From contig JBGAHE010000017.1 in NCBI GenBank assembly GCA_044226365.1, forward strand, positions 1 through 64,000: a DNA stretch of 64,000 bases. The letters are read 5' to 3'. The notes beneath the pieces were generated by a model. That model was not told the DNA's origin and searched no databases. It saw nothing but the letters and a program-made list of their open reading frames with translations. This document shows positions 1-7,711 of this stretch, piece by piece. The stretch comes from JALHNI01 sp044226365. Lineage in GTDB: Bacteria; Acidobacteriota; Terriglobia; Bryobacterales; Bryobacteraceae. Each line of letters opens with the position of its first letter. Within the stretch, counting starts at the first letter, position 1. Made by a program: the position numbers and the translations under genes.

Positions 1-1010
1 GCCGTGAAGGGCGGCATTGAAGCGATCGTGTGGACCGATGTGGTGCAGGGTTTTGTGATGGGCGGGTCGATTCTGGTAGTGCTGGGATATCTGCTGTGGC
101 TGCCCGAGGGTGGCCCGGGCGCGGTGCTGGGACGAGCCTGGGCGGCGAATAAGTTTCAGCTGGGGCTGCCGGCCTGGGACTTCCGTAAGAATACGGTGCC
201 GGTGCTGCTGCTCTATGGTTTGTTCTGGTATCTGCAGCGCTATGTGGCCGACCAGACCATGGTGCAGCGGTATCTGATGGCGAAAAGCGACGAGGCGGCG
301 TTTCGAGGTGTGCGGGTGGGCGCGTTTCTGTCAGTGCCCATGTGGGCGATGTTCATGTTTGTGGGAACGTGCGTCTGGGCTTCTATCAAGTGACCGGCGA
401 GACGATTCCGTCGAGCATCACCAAGGCCGATCAGATGTTTCCTTACTTTCTGAGCCAGCATCTGCCGCCGGGCGTGCTCGGCTTGTTGCTGGCATGCCTG
501 ACAGGTTCGGCGATGACGATGCTGGCGAGCGATCTGAACTCGATGGCGGTGGTGGCGGTGGAGGACTTCTACCGCGCGTTCCGGCCGCGTTCTACGGATC
601 AGGAGCGGCTGGTAGCGGCCAAGGCGTTTGTGGTGGCAACGGGCCTGGCCAACATCGGCACGGCGTTGCTGCTGGTGCAAAGCAAGGGGAGCGCGCTCTC
701 GAGCTGGTTTGCGGTGTCAGCGATGGCGAGCGGTGGCCTGATGGGGCTCTTCTTTCTGGCGTGGATGAGCGAGCGCGCGACGCCCGCGGGCGTCTACTGC
801 GGCATCGCGGCGAACCTTGGATTCAGCGCCTGGGCGGCTTTGACCAAAGGGGCGAAGCCGTTGGTGGATTTGGGCGCGTGGAACTTTCCTTACGACGAAC
901 TGCTGATTGGCGTGATCGGCAATGTGTTGCTGTTTAGCGTGGGCCTGGCGGCGAGCTATGTGCTGCCGATTTCTTCCGGGGCCGAGAGGACGGGCTATGA
1001 AACGACGTAA
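1..1010 (+). CDS. Sodium:solute symporter (SSS family), 5' partial, with frameshift
   Basis: This is the C-terminal part of a multi-pass SSS-family transporter that couples Na+ to uptake of a sugar or other small solute; its start lies left of the window. Motifs such as GGIEAIVWTDVVQG and the long run of hydrophobic helices are typical. The reading frame breaks near 373-375. Frame 1 gives ...FVGTCV and then runs to TGA at 391, while frame 3 continues ...LGFYQVTGETIP to TAA at 1008-1010. Restoring one base rejoins the family sequence, so a single-base deletion or base-call error is the likely cause. The gene overlaps the downstream oxidoreductase by 14 bp, suggesting one operon that imports and processes a sugar derivative. 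The exact substrate cannot be told. Confidence 0.85.
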
Positions 1011-2271
1011 TTTTCTGATGGCAGCGGCCGCTCCGCTGGTGGCGGCGAGCGATCGCGTGAACCTGGCGATGATCGGGATCCGCGGGCAGGGCCGCCATCT
1101 GGCGGGCAGCTTTGCGAAGCTTCCCGACGTGAACATCGTGCATTTGTGCGATGTGGATGAACGGGTATACGCCAACTGTGCGAAGGCCGTAGAGCAGGGC
1201 TCCGGGCGTCCGGCGGCGAAGCTGGTGAAGGATCTGCGGCGCGTGCTGGACGACAAGCAGGTGGATGCGGTGGCGATCGCGACGCCGGACCATTGGCACG
1301 CGCCGGCGACGATCCTGGCGTGTGCAGCCGGCAAGGACGTCTACGTGGAGAAGCCGCCTTCGCACAACGTGCGCGAGGGCCGCGCGATGATCAACGCGGC
1401 GCGTAAGCACGGCCGCATTGTGACGGTGGGGACGCATTCGCGTTCACGGCCGTCGACGCTCGCGGCGATCGACTATGTGCGTTCGGGCAAGATCGGGCGC
1501 GTGCTGATGGCGAAGGCGTGGGACGTGCAGTTGCGCGACGACATCGGGCATAAGAACGATAGCCCGGTGCCGGCGGAGGTGGATTACGAGACGTGGACGG
1601 GGCCGGCGTTGATGATGCCGTTCAACGAGAATCGCTTTCACTATCGCTGGCATTGGAACTGGAACTACGGCACGGGCGACATCGGCAATGACGGGGCGCA
1701 TCAGATCGATATGGCGCGGTGGGCGCTGGGAGTGGACTATCCGCGGGCCGTGGCGGGAAGCGCGCGCAAGATTTTCTTCGACGACGATCAGGTGACGCCG
1801 GACACGATGAACATGACGTTCGACTATGGGGACCGGCAGATCGTGTGGGAGATGCGCATCTGGAATCCGTATGGGATGGAGGGCCAGGAGAACGGGGTGG
1901 CGGTTTATGGCGCGAACGGGTCCGTGCAGATCGGGCGGTGGCCGCACTACGGCAAGCAGCGCGCGTGGGGCTTCCGCGTTTACGACGACAAGGGCGCGCT
2001 GGCGCACGAAGAGTACGATCCGCAGGGGGATGCCGATTCCAGCCATCATCACCGTAATTTCATTGCGTGCGTGAAGACTCGGAAGAAACCGAATGCGGAG
2101 GTGGAGGAGTTGCACGCCACCAATACGTTGCTGCATTTGGGCAACATCGTGGCCAAGACGGGGCGGAATCTGAAGTACGACGCGGCCACGGAGTCGATTC
2201 CGGGCGACGCGCAGGCGCACCAGTTATTGGGTCGGCAGTATCGGAATCACTGGTCCACGCCGAAGGTTTGA
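997..2271 (+). CDS. Gfo/Idh/MocA family oxidoreductase, probably Tat-exported
   Basis: A 424-residue NAD(P)-dependent sugar or inositol-type oxidoreductase. The N-terminus (MKRRNFLMAAAA) resembles a Tat signal. A Rossmann glycine motif GIRGQG lies at residues 27-32 and the family signature EKP at 118-120, followed by the C-terminal substrate domain with an NDGAHQID segment. I chose ATG 997 because a purine-rich AGAGGA Shine-Dalgarno lies just before it; longer forms add unrelated residues. It overlaps the upstream symporter by 14 bp. Exported Gfo/Idh enzymes are common in Acidobacteria and Planctomycetes, but the substrate is unknown. The 3' end overlaps the convergent MarR gene by 25 bp. Confidence 0.9.
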   Translation: MKRRNFLMAAAAPLVAASDRVNLAMIGIRGQGRHLAGSFAKLPDVNIVHLCDVDERVYANCAKAVEQGSGRPAAKLVKDLRRVLDDKQVDAVAIATPDHWHAPATILACAAGKDVYVEKPPSHNVREGRAMINAARKHGRIVTVGTHSRSRPSTLAAIDYVRSGKIGRVLMAKAWDVQLRDDIGHKNDSPVPAEVDYETWTGPALMMPFNENRFHYRWHWNWNYGTGDIGNDGAHQIDMARWALGVDYPRAVAGSARKIFFDDDQVTPDTMNMTFDYGDRQIVWEMRIWNPYGMEGQENGVAVYGANGSVQIGRWPHYGKQRAWGFRVYDDKGALAHEEYDPQGDADSSHHHRNFIACVKTRKKPNAEVEELHATNTLLHLGNIVAKTGRNLKYDAATESIPGDAQAHQLLGRQYRNHWSTPKV

Positions 2272-2693
2272 CCGGGGGCCTGACCGAATTTCTTGAGGGC
2301 GGCGGCGAGTTGCTCGCGTTCGCGGGGAGAGAGGGCGGAGGCGAAGCCTTCCATCTGCTGCTCGTGTTCATGGAAGACGCGCGCAATCAGGTCGCGACCG
2401 GCCGGGGTAAGCTCGACGAAGCGGATGCGGCGGTCGGTGGGACATTCGCGGCGGGTGACCAGGTGTTTGTCGACGAGACGGTCGACGGCGACGCTGATGG
2501 AACCAGGAGTCAGAAAGACTTTGGGGCCGATGACGTTGACGGGCAGGGCTCCTTTGTGGAGCAGGACTTCGAGGACGCGAAATTCGGAGTCGCCGAGGCC
2601 GTTGGCCGCGGCGAGACGGCCCGTTTCGGCCATCAGGGATTGATAGGCCTTCATCAGGAGGAGCCAGAGACGTACGCCGGGGATGTTTTTCAT
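2247..2693 (-). CDS. MarR family transcriptional regulator
   Basis: A 148-residue winged-helix regulator of the MarR type. The core around residues 35-100 contains the recognition helix segment GSISVAVDRLVDKHLV and the wing ECPTDRRIRFVELT, both diagnostic for the family. Flanking helices would form the dimer interface. It is transcribed away from the NTF2-like gene, and the 79-bp gap holds a perfect palindrome (2716-2729), so it probably represses itself and that neighbour until an effector binds. The effector is unknown; MarR proteins often sense phenolic compounds or oxidants. Its 3' end overlaps the oxidoreductase gene. Confidence 0.9.
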   Translation of the reverse strand: MKNIPGVRLWLLLMKAYQSLMAETGRLAAANGLGDSEFRVLEVLLHKGALPVNVIGPKVFLTPGSISVAVDRLVDKHLVTRRECPTDRRIRFVELTPAGRDLIARVFHEHEQQMEGFASALSPREREQLAAALKKFGQAPGQTFGVDQ

Positions 2694-2715
2694 CTTTTTT
2701 GCATCCTTCTAGATC

Positions 2716-2729
2716 TATTGACATCAATA
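2716..2729. promoter_or_regulatory. Candidate MarR operator
   Basis: Perfect inverted repeat TATTGA-CA-TCAATA between divergent marR and the NTF2-like gene. It contains the TTGAnnTCAA core common among MarR boxes and includes a consensus -35 hexamer TTGACA (2718-2723) for the rightward gene, so binding would block that promoter. The matching -10 is weak (GATAGA at 2741-2746 after 17 bp). The assignment is by position and symmetry only. Confidence 0.6.
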
Positions 2730-2772
2730 TACTCGACGCCGATAGATTTCGAGCTTAACAGGAGAAAAGATC

Positions 2773-3159
2773 ATGAGCAACTCAGCGACTCTCGACCAAG
2801 TGACGGCCAGCGTGGCCGAACTCGACCAGGACTTGAACCAGAAGGTTCTCACCGGCAAGGCCTTGGAGGCCTTTGACCAGTACTACGCCGACGACGTGGT
2901 GATGCAGGAGAATACCGATGCGCCGTTTATCGGCAAGGCGTTGAACCGGCAGCGGGAGATTGAGTTCTTCGACTCGATCGCCGAATGGCATGGCGGCAGC
3001 GTGGCGGAGACGGCGGTGAACGGTGACACGACCTTCGGCGTGTGGACGTTGGACCTGACGTTTAAGAACGGCTATCGGTATACGAACACGCAGGTGGCGG
3101 TGCGGAAGTGGAAGGACGGCAAGGTGGTGTCGGAGCGCTTCTTCTACCAGAAGAGCTAA
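2773..3159 (+). CDS. NTF2-like / SnoaL-like domain protein
   Basis: A 128-residue cytosolic protein with the NTF2-like alpha+beta cone pattern: helical N-terminus, the YYADDVVMQENTDAPFIGK segment, then beta strands ending KVVSERFFYQKS. Family members are small ligand-binding proteins or isomerase/dehydratase-like enzymes. No catalytic residue can be assigned with confidence. ATG 2773 has a strong AGGAG Shine-Dalgarno at 2760-2764. It is probably the main target of the divergent MarR regulator, which suggests a role in handling a toxic or aromatic small molecule. That role is inferred only from context. Confidence 0.8.
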   Translation: MSNSATLDQVTASVAELDQDLNQKVLTGKALEAFDQYYADDVVMQENTDAPFIGKALNRQREIEFFDSIAEWHGGSVAETAVNGDTTFGVWTLDLTFKNGYRYTNTQVAVRKWKDGKVVSERFFYQKS

Positions 3160-3171
3160 GGACGGAAAGTG

Positions 3172-3220
3172 AAAAGGGCCGCCGGCGGCGAGGACGGACT
3201 CGCAGCCGGCGGCCCTTTTT
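3172..3220. terminator. Bidirectional intrinsic terminator
   Basis: A GC-rich stem (arm AGGGCCGCCGGC ending at 3186, partner GCCGGCGGCCCT from 3205) is flanked by AAAA on the left and TTTTT on the right. It can end the NTF2-like gene on the plus strand and the NHL-repeat gene on the minus strand, whose stop codon abuts it. Confidence 0.85.
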
Positions 3221-6200
3221 CTATTGGACGGTGAGGCGGACGGGTTGCTTGGAAGCCGTGGCGCTGGTGGAGACGACCAGGGGGACGTCACCCGAGAGAC
3301 CGGAGGGGACGGTGACGTTGAACTGGTAGAGTCCGACCGCGCCGGGAGCGAGGCCGCCGAAGAGGACGTCGGCGTCACGGTCGCCGAGGCGGACGCGAAC
3401 ACCGGTCAGGGCGCTGGCCGCGGGGGTGACCTGACCGGCGGGTACGGCGGGCGAGGTGGGTCCGAAGCCGACGCCGTAGAGGGTCAGGATGTCGCCGGCT
3501 TTGGCCGGACGGAAGTTTGCGCCGGCGATGAGACCCTCGCGACCGACGAAGGCGCCGTCCTGATGGAGGGCGACAGCGTATTGGACGCCGCCGATGTTGA
3601 AGACGGGCGGTGCGAGAAGAGCGGGAGAGGCCGCCGCGGCGGTGACGGTGGCCGCTTCGCTGGTGCCGTTCGCATTGGTGACGGTGACAGCGACCGGGCC
3701 GGCGGCGACGCCATCGGGCACCTGGGCGTTGATCTGCGTGGGGCTGATGAAGGCGACATAGGCGGGACGGCCGCCGATGGTGACCTTGACGCCGTCGAGT
3801 TCGGTGGGGGCTTGAGCGCCCCGGAAGTCGTCGCCGCCCCAGGAACGAGTAGTGGCGGAGAGGTTCGTACCGTAGAGCTCGATCCAGGTGCCGGGAGAGA
3901 TGAGCGCTTCACCGCCGAAAGCACCGGCCGTGGCCACGCCGCTAGTGGCCGAGAGCGCGGGGCGATTCGGATTGACGACCACAGCCGCGGTGGCGGTGGC
4001 GCGGATGCCGACCGAGGGGAGACCATCGACTGCCGCGGAGATGACGAGGGCGCCGGTGGTGGCGCCGAGCGTAACTTCGGCGCGGGCGATGCCGAGCGAG
4101 TCCGTCACGGCGGCGGCCGGGGTGATGATGACGCCGGCCGGCCCGCTAAAGTTGACGGCGACTCCGGCCAGCGGACCGTCGTTGGCGGTGACGCGGACGG
4201 CGATGGGGTTAGCAAGCTTGGTGCTGACCGGCGCGGATTGGTCGGCGCCGGAGGCGACTTCCAGCCGCGAGAGCGTGAAGGGCTTGAGGACGCGCAGCAA
4301 GGGATCACCGGCGTCCAGGAAATAGAGATTGCCGGAGGCATCGCTGCGAATGAAGCGCGGAGCATAGATGCGGGCGGCGAGGGCGGCGCCGACGTCGCCG
4401 GTGTTGCCGCGGGTGCCGGTGCCGGCGATGGCGCGCAGCCGGCCGGTGACAGGGTCGAACTGGCGAATGTACTCGGAGTTGCCGAGTTCGGCTAGGGTGA
4501 TGCGGCCAGCAGGGTCGATGGTGAGACTGACGGGGGCGATCGGGGTGGTGAGAGCGTTGGTTTCGGCTGCTGTGACGGCGACGGTGATCGGTGCGCCGGT
4601 GCCCGCAACGGTGCTGATGACGCCGGCGGGCGTGACCCGACGCAGACGGCCGCCCTCGGCGATGTAGACGTTGCCGGCTTCGTCGACGGCGACATCGCGC
4701 GGGGTATCGAGTTGGGCGGCGGTGGCGGCGGCGCCATCGCCGGCGAAGCCAGCGGTGCCGGTACCGGCGAAGTCGCGGAAGGTGGGCACGCCGCCTTGGC
4801 TGGTGTCTGCCACGAGGACTTTGTGGGCGGAGGGAACGGCCACATACAGACGGTTGCGCGTGGTGTCCGCAAAAAAGTTTCCCGCGCCGGTGGGCAGCAA
4901 GCCGGCCGCGCCGGTGCCGACGGCGTTGATGGTGCTGCCGTCGACGCGCCGCAGGCGGCCGTTGTCGTTGATGTAGAGGGCGCCCGAGGCGTCGAGGGCG
5001 ATCGCCGTGAGGGCCGCGAAATTGGCCGCGGTGGCGGGTCCGCCATCGCCGCGCGAGCCGGCGGCAGTGTTGGCGGGCAGCTTTTCGTTCGGCGTGCCGG
5101 CGAAGGTGGTGATGGTGGTGCCGGATAGGCGGCGGATGATGCCGTTGCCAGCGTCCGAGATCAGCACGTCGCCGGTCTTGGTGATGGCCAGGTTGTTGGC
5201 GGACAGGAGTTCCGAGCGGACCGCCGGGCCATCGGCGGTGTTGGGGAAGCGGCCGGCGACGGTGCGGATGGTGGTGTCGGATTTGCGGATGCGCTGGTTC
5301 ACCGAGTCCGCGATGTAGAGGGCGCCGGAACTATCGACGGACACGCTGTCCGGCGAGGCGAGGCCGGCGCTCGAGGCGGGGCCGCCATCACCGGAAAAAG
5401 AGTTCGCAAAGACGATGGTGTTATTCGGGATGGTGATGCCGGCGACGTGGGAGATGACGCCGGTGGAAAGCGTGACCCGACGGACACGATTGGTACCTTC
5501 GTCGGGAATGTAGAGCAGGTTGCGAGGGGCATCGAGCGCGATGCGGCGAGGAGTTTGGAAGCGGGCTTGGGTGGCGGGTCCGCCATCGCCCGAGTTGCCG
5601 GCGAAGCCGGTGCCGGCGACGGTGAGGGCTTTGCCATCGGGGCCGAGTTGCCGCACGCGGCGGTAGCCGTACTCGACATAGTAGAGCGTGCCATCGGCAG
5701 CGATGGCGAGACCGGTGGGATAAGACATGGGGGTGTCGAGGGCGGCGGTGCCGTCGGCGCCGAAGGTCTGAAAGGCGCCAGTGCCGGCGATGGTCTCGAT
5801 GGAGCCATCGGCGTTGACGCGGCGAATGCGGTGGTTATTGGTATCGGCAATTAACAGGCGCCCCTGGTTATCGAAGAGAATGCCTTGTGGACCGCTCAAC
5901 TGGGCGGCGCTGGCGGGGCCGCGATCGCCGGCGAAGCCGCACGTGCCCGTGCCGGCCACTCGACGCAACGTGCCTGCCGCGTCGATCCGCGCAATCTGAC
6001 AATTGTCCGGATCGGCGAAATAGACATCCCCGTTGGCTGCCAGGGCGAGAGACGTGGCGAAGTAGATAGGACTCTCGGTGGCGGGGACGCCATCGCGCAG
6101 GCGGCCGGCGATGCCGGTGCCGGCGATGGTGCGGATGGTGCCGGTGGGGGCCACATAGCGGATCCGATAGCGGCTGGCTTCAGCGAAGTAGAAGCCGCCT

Positions 6201-6376
6201 TGTTTGTCGGCCAGGACGGCGATGGGGTTGTTGAGAATGGCGCTGGTGGCGGGACCGCCGTCATAGACGTTGGTGGTGCCGGCGAGGGTATCGATCCGAT
6301 AGCGCGTGGGTGACTGCGCGAGGAGGGCCGAACTGAACGCGACGGTCCAGAGGGCGCGGAGGGAATGCTTCGTCAT
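3221..6376 (-). CDS. Secreted NHL-repeat protein with Big_1-like and Solibacter C-terminal (TIGR03437) domains
   Basis: A 1051-residue exported protein. A signal peptide (MTKHSLRALWTVAFSSALLAQ) precedes many NHL repeats across roughly residues 25-725. Each follows the pattern AGTG..G..GDGGPAT.A.L..P.GIA.D..GNLYIAD...N.IRRV, enough for more than one six-bladed propeller. Next comes an invasin-like Ig domain (about 735-820, with GDNQSAPVST-like and TDSLGIARAEVT features). The last 225 residues match TIGR03437, known mainly from Solibacter-like Acidobacteria. Start ATG at 6376 places the signal peptide correctly; an upstream extension is arginine-rich and unlikely. It probably acts at the cell surface or outside the cell in binding; no enzymatic motif is visible. 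It is transcribed alone. Confidence 0.9.
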   Translation of the reverse strand: MTKHSLRALWTVAFSSALLAQSPTRYRIDTLAGTTNVYDGGPATSAILNNPIAVLADKQGGFYFAEASRYRIRYVAPTGTIRTIAGTGIAGRLRDGVPATESPIYFATSLALAANGDVYFADPDNCQIARIDAAGTLRRVAGTGTCGFAGDRGPASAAQLSGPQGILFDNQGRLLIADTNNHRIRRVNADGSIETIAGTGAFQTFGADGTAALDTPMSYPTGLAIAADGTLYYVEYGYRRVRQLGPDGKALTVAGTGFAGNSGDGGPATQARFQTPRRIALDAPRNLLYIPDEGTNRVRRVTLSTGVISHVAGITIPNNTIVFANSFSGDGGPASSAGLASPDSVSVDSSGALYIADSVNQRIRKSDTTIRTVAGRFPNTADGPAVRSELLSANNLAITKTGDVLISDAGNGIIRRLSGTTITTFAGTPNEKLPANTAAGSRGDGGPATAANFAALTAIALDASGALYINDNGRLRRVDGSTINAVGTGAAGLLPTGAGNFFADTTRNRLYVAVPSAHKVLVADTSQGGVPTFRDFAGTGTAGFAGDGAAATAAQLDTPRDVAVDEAGNVYIAEGGRLRRVTPAGVISTVAGTGAPITVAVTAAETNALTTPIAPVSLTIDPAGRITLAELGNSEYIRQFDPVTGRLRAIAGTGTRGNTGDVGAALAARIYAPRFIRSDASGNLYFLDAGDPLLRVLKPFTLSRLEVASGADQSAPVSTKLANPIAVRVTANDGPLAGVAVNFSGPAGVIITPAAAVTDSLGIARAEVTLGATTGALVISAAVDGLPSVGIRATATAAVVVNPNRPALSATSGVATAGAFGGEALISPGTWIELYGTNLSATTRSWGGDDFRGAQAPTELDGVKVTIGGRPAYVAFISPTQINAQVPDGVAAGPVAVTVTNANGTSEAATVTAAAASPALLAPPVFNIGGVQYAVALHQDGAFVGREGLIAGANFRPAKAGDILTLYGVGFGPTSPAVPAGQVTPAASALTGVRVRLGDRDADVLFGGLAPGAVGLYQFNVTVPSGLSGDVPLVVSTSATASKQPVRLTVQ

Positions 6377-6495
6377 GTTGTGGGAGGGCGGGGAAGACGC
6401 CGGGCCGCTAGCTGGCGGAGCCGCCAGGGAGAGCGTGTGGCAGCGAGGGGATCGCTTCCAGTGTCCACAGACTAACAACGGTCGGCGCCGGCGCT

Positions 6496-6600
6496 GTCGC
6501 AAAAGAGTCGCAAGCGGACGGCGTTCTGAGAACTTGCGACTGGATTGCGACCTCGGGCAGAGAATTAGCGAGGCGGCCTCAGATTTGCGGACCGATTGCG
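6496..6600. promoter_or_regulatory. Phased 7-4-7 repeat operator region
   Basis: Three pairs of short repeats share an 11-bp period. GTCGCAA occurs at 6496-6502 and 6507-6513. Its reverse complement TTGCGAC occurs at 6534-6540 and 6545-6551. TTGCG occurs at 6585-6589 and 6596-6600. The 7-bp site plus 4-bp spacer layout is that of OmpR/PhoB-type response regulator boxes, and the first pair begins CTGTC as in pho boxes. It lies between the divergent NHL gene and the XRE-TPR/alkaline phosphatase genes. The binding protein is unknown. Confidence 0.6.
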
Positions 6601-6619
6601 CAAACCAAGACGACCTCGT

Positions 6620-7702
6620 ATGCTGTTGCGTCCCCCGGCTTCACTTCCCCTTGATGGCGCGGCGATCCGGCGCAGCCGGTTGATGAAGGGTTGGACCCAG
6701 TCGGCGTTGGCCGGACGGGCCGGGGTTTCCAAGCGAACGATCGAAACGGCCGAGGCAGGCGGGCGGGTGAATGCGACGTCGCTGAATGCGATCGCGGGCG
6801 CACTGGAGGTGCCGGCGGGCGAGTTGGTGGCGACACGGCGGTTGTCCGCACCGGTGACGGTGAACGCGTTCCGCGGAGTCGGTGAGGCGCTGCGATTTGC
6901 GGTGGCATTGGCCGAGCAGTGGACTCCGGAAAGCGTCCGGCAGGCGATGGCGTTGGTGGAGCCGTGGACTCGCTGGGACGAGCGTCAGGCTCAGGCCAAG
7001 GCCTGGACGCTGTACGCGGATTTGTGGTTGCGGCAAGCGATGGTGGAGCCGGGCGTGAAGGCGGGATCCAGTCGAAGCCTCGAATGCGCGCGACGGGCCG
7101 TGGAACTCGCGCCGCAGGACGCCGGGGCGCACGCGCAACTGGCGGTGTCGCTGGCGGCGCGGAACCTGGATGGAGGCGCGACAGAGGCAATGGCGCGGGC
7201 GTTGTCGCTGGATGCGGGAATGGCAAGGCGGACGCCGACGATCGCCCGGGGGTTGATGATGTTGGGACGCTTCACCGAAGCCGAAGCGTGCTTGCGCGAG
7301 GCATTGGCGGAGGGGATGGGCGAGGGGCAGAGCCATCGAGCGATGCTGATGCAGGTGCTGTATCTGGCGCGGGATTACGAAGGTGCGTTGCAGCAAGCGG
7401 CTCTCGCGCAATTGTTGGAGCCAGTCGCCTGGCTGCCGGAGTTTTTCACGGCGCTGGCTCGCTATTCCTTACACGGCGAGTTGCCGAACCGGCCTATACC
7501 GCCGGCAGCCGGCGACTTGGGGCGGCTGTTTCAGCATGCGGCGAGCGGTGAGCACGAGGCGGCGAGCGAGTTGTTGGATGAACTCGAGCATCGGCGGCAT
7601 CCGTGGTTTCCATTGGCGCGTCGGATGCCGTTTCTCAGTCCGCGGCCCGTCGTTACGGAGCATTGTTGTGAAGTTCGTTGCGGCGTAACATTTGGCCGCT
7701 AG
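6620..7702 (+). CDS. XRE-type HTH regulator with C-terminal TPR-like domain
   Basis: A 360-residue protein. The N-terminal 20-75 region is a Cro/C1-type helix-turn-helix (GAAIRRSRLMKGWTQSALAG, AGVSKRTIETAEAGG, SLNAIAGALEVPAGELV). The rest is alpha-helical with TPR-like pairs (for example DAGAHAQLAVSLAARNLDGG and GRFTEAEACLREAL). Similar XRE-TPR proteins bind DNA with the head and a peptide or ligand with the TPR. ATG 6620 was chosen because it precedes the conserved part directly; a TTG at 6596 is possible. A set of phased repeats just upstream may be its operator or that of another factor. The alkaline phosphatase gene starts 9 bp after its stop, so co-transcription is likely. Confidence 0.8.
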   Translation: MLLRPPASLPLDGAAIRRSRLMKGWTQSALAGRAGVSKRTIETAEAGGRVNATSLNAIAGALEVPAGELVATRRLSAPVTVNAFRGVGEALRFAVALAEQWTPESVRQAMALVEPWTRWDERQAQAKAWTLYADLWLRQAMVEPGVKAGSSRSLECARRAVELAPQDAGAHAQLAVSLAARNLDGGATEAMARALSLDAGMARRTPTIARGLMMLGRFTEAEACLREALAEGMGEGQSHRAMLMQVLYLARDYEGALQQAALAQLLEPVAWLPEFFTALARYSLHGELPNRPIPPAAGDLGRLFQHAASGEHEAASELLDELEHRRHPWFPLARRMPFLSPRPVVTEHCCEVRCGVTFGR

Positions 7703-7711
7703 CTTGTAACG

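Noticed and set aside
370..380. Programmed ribosomal frameshift in the symporter
   Set aside because: No slippery heptamer or downstream stimulatory structure is visible; an indel is simpler.
922..996. Upstream extension of the Gfo/Idh gene
   Set aside because: The added residues (rich in Cys, Trp, Arg) are unconserved; ATG 997 with a Tat-like leader and Shine-Dalgarno is better.
3224..4495. Plus-strand open frame of about 420 codons opposite the NHL gene
   Set aside because: It is glycine/aspartate/arginine-rich with no recognisable domain and lies opposite conserved NHL and TIGR03437 sequence.
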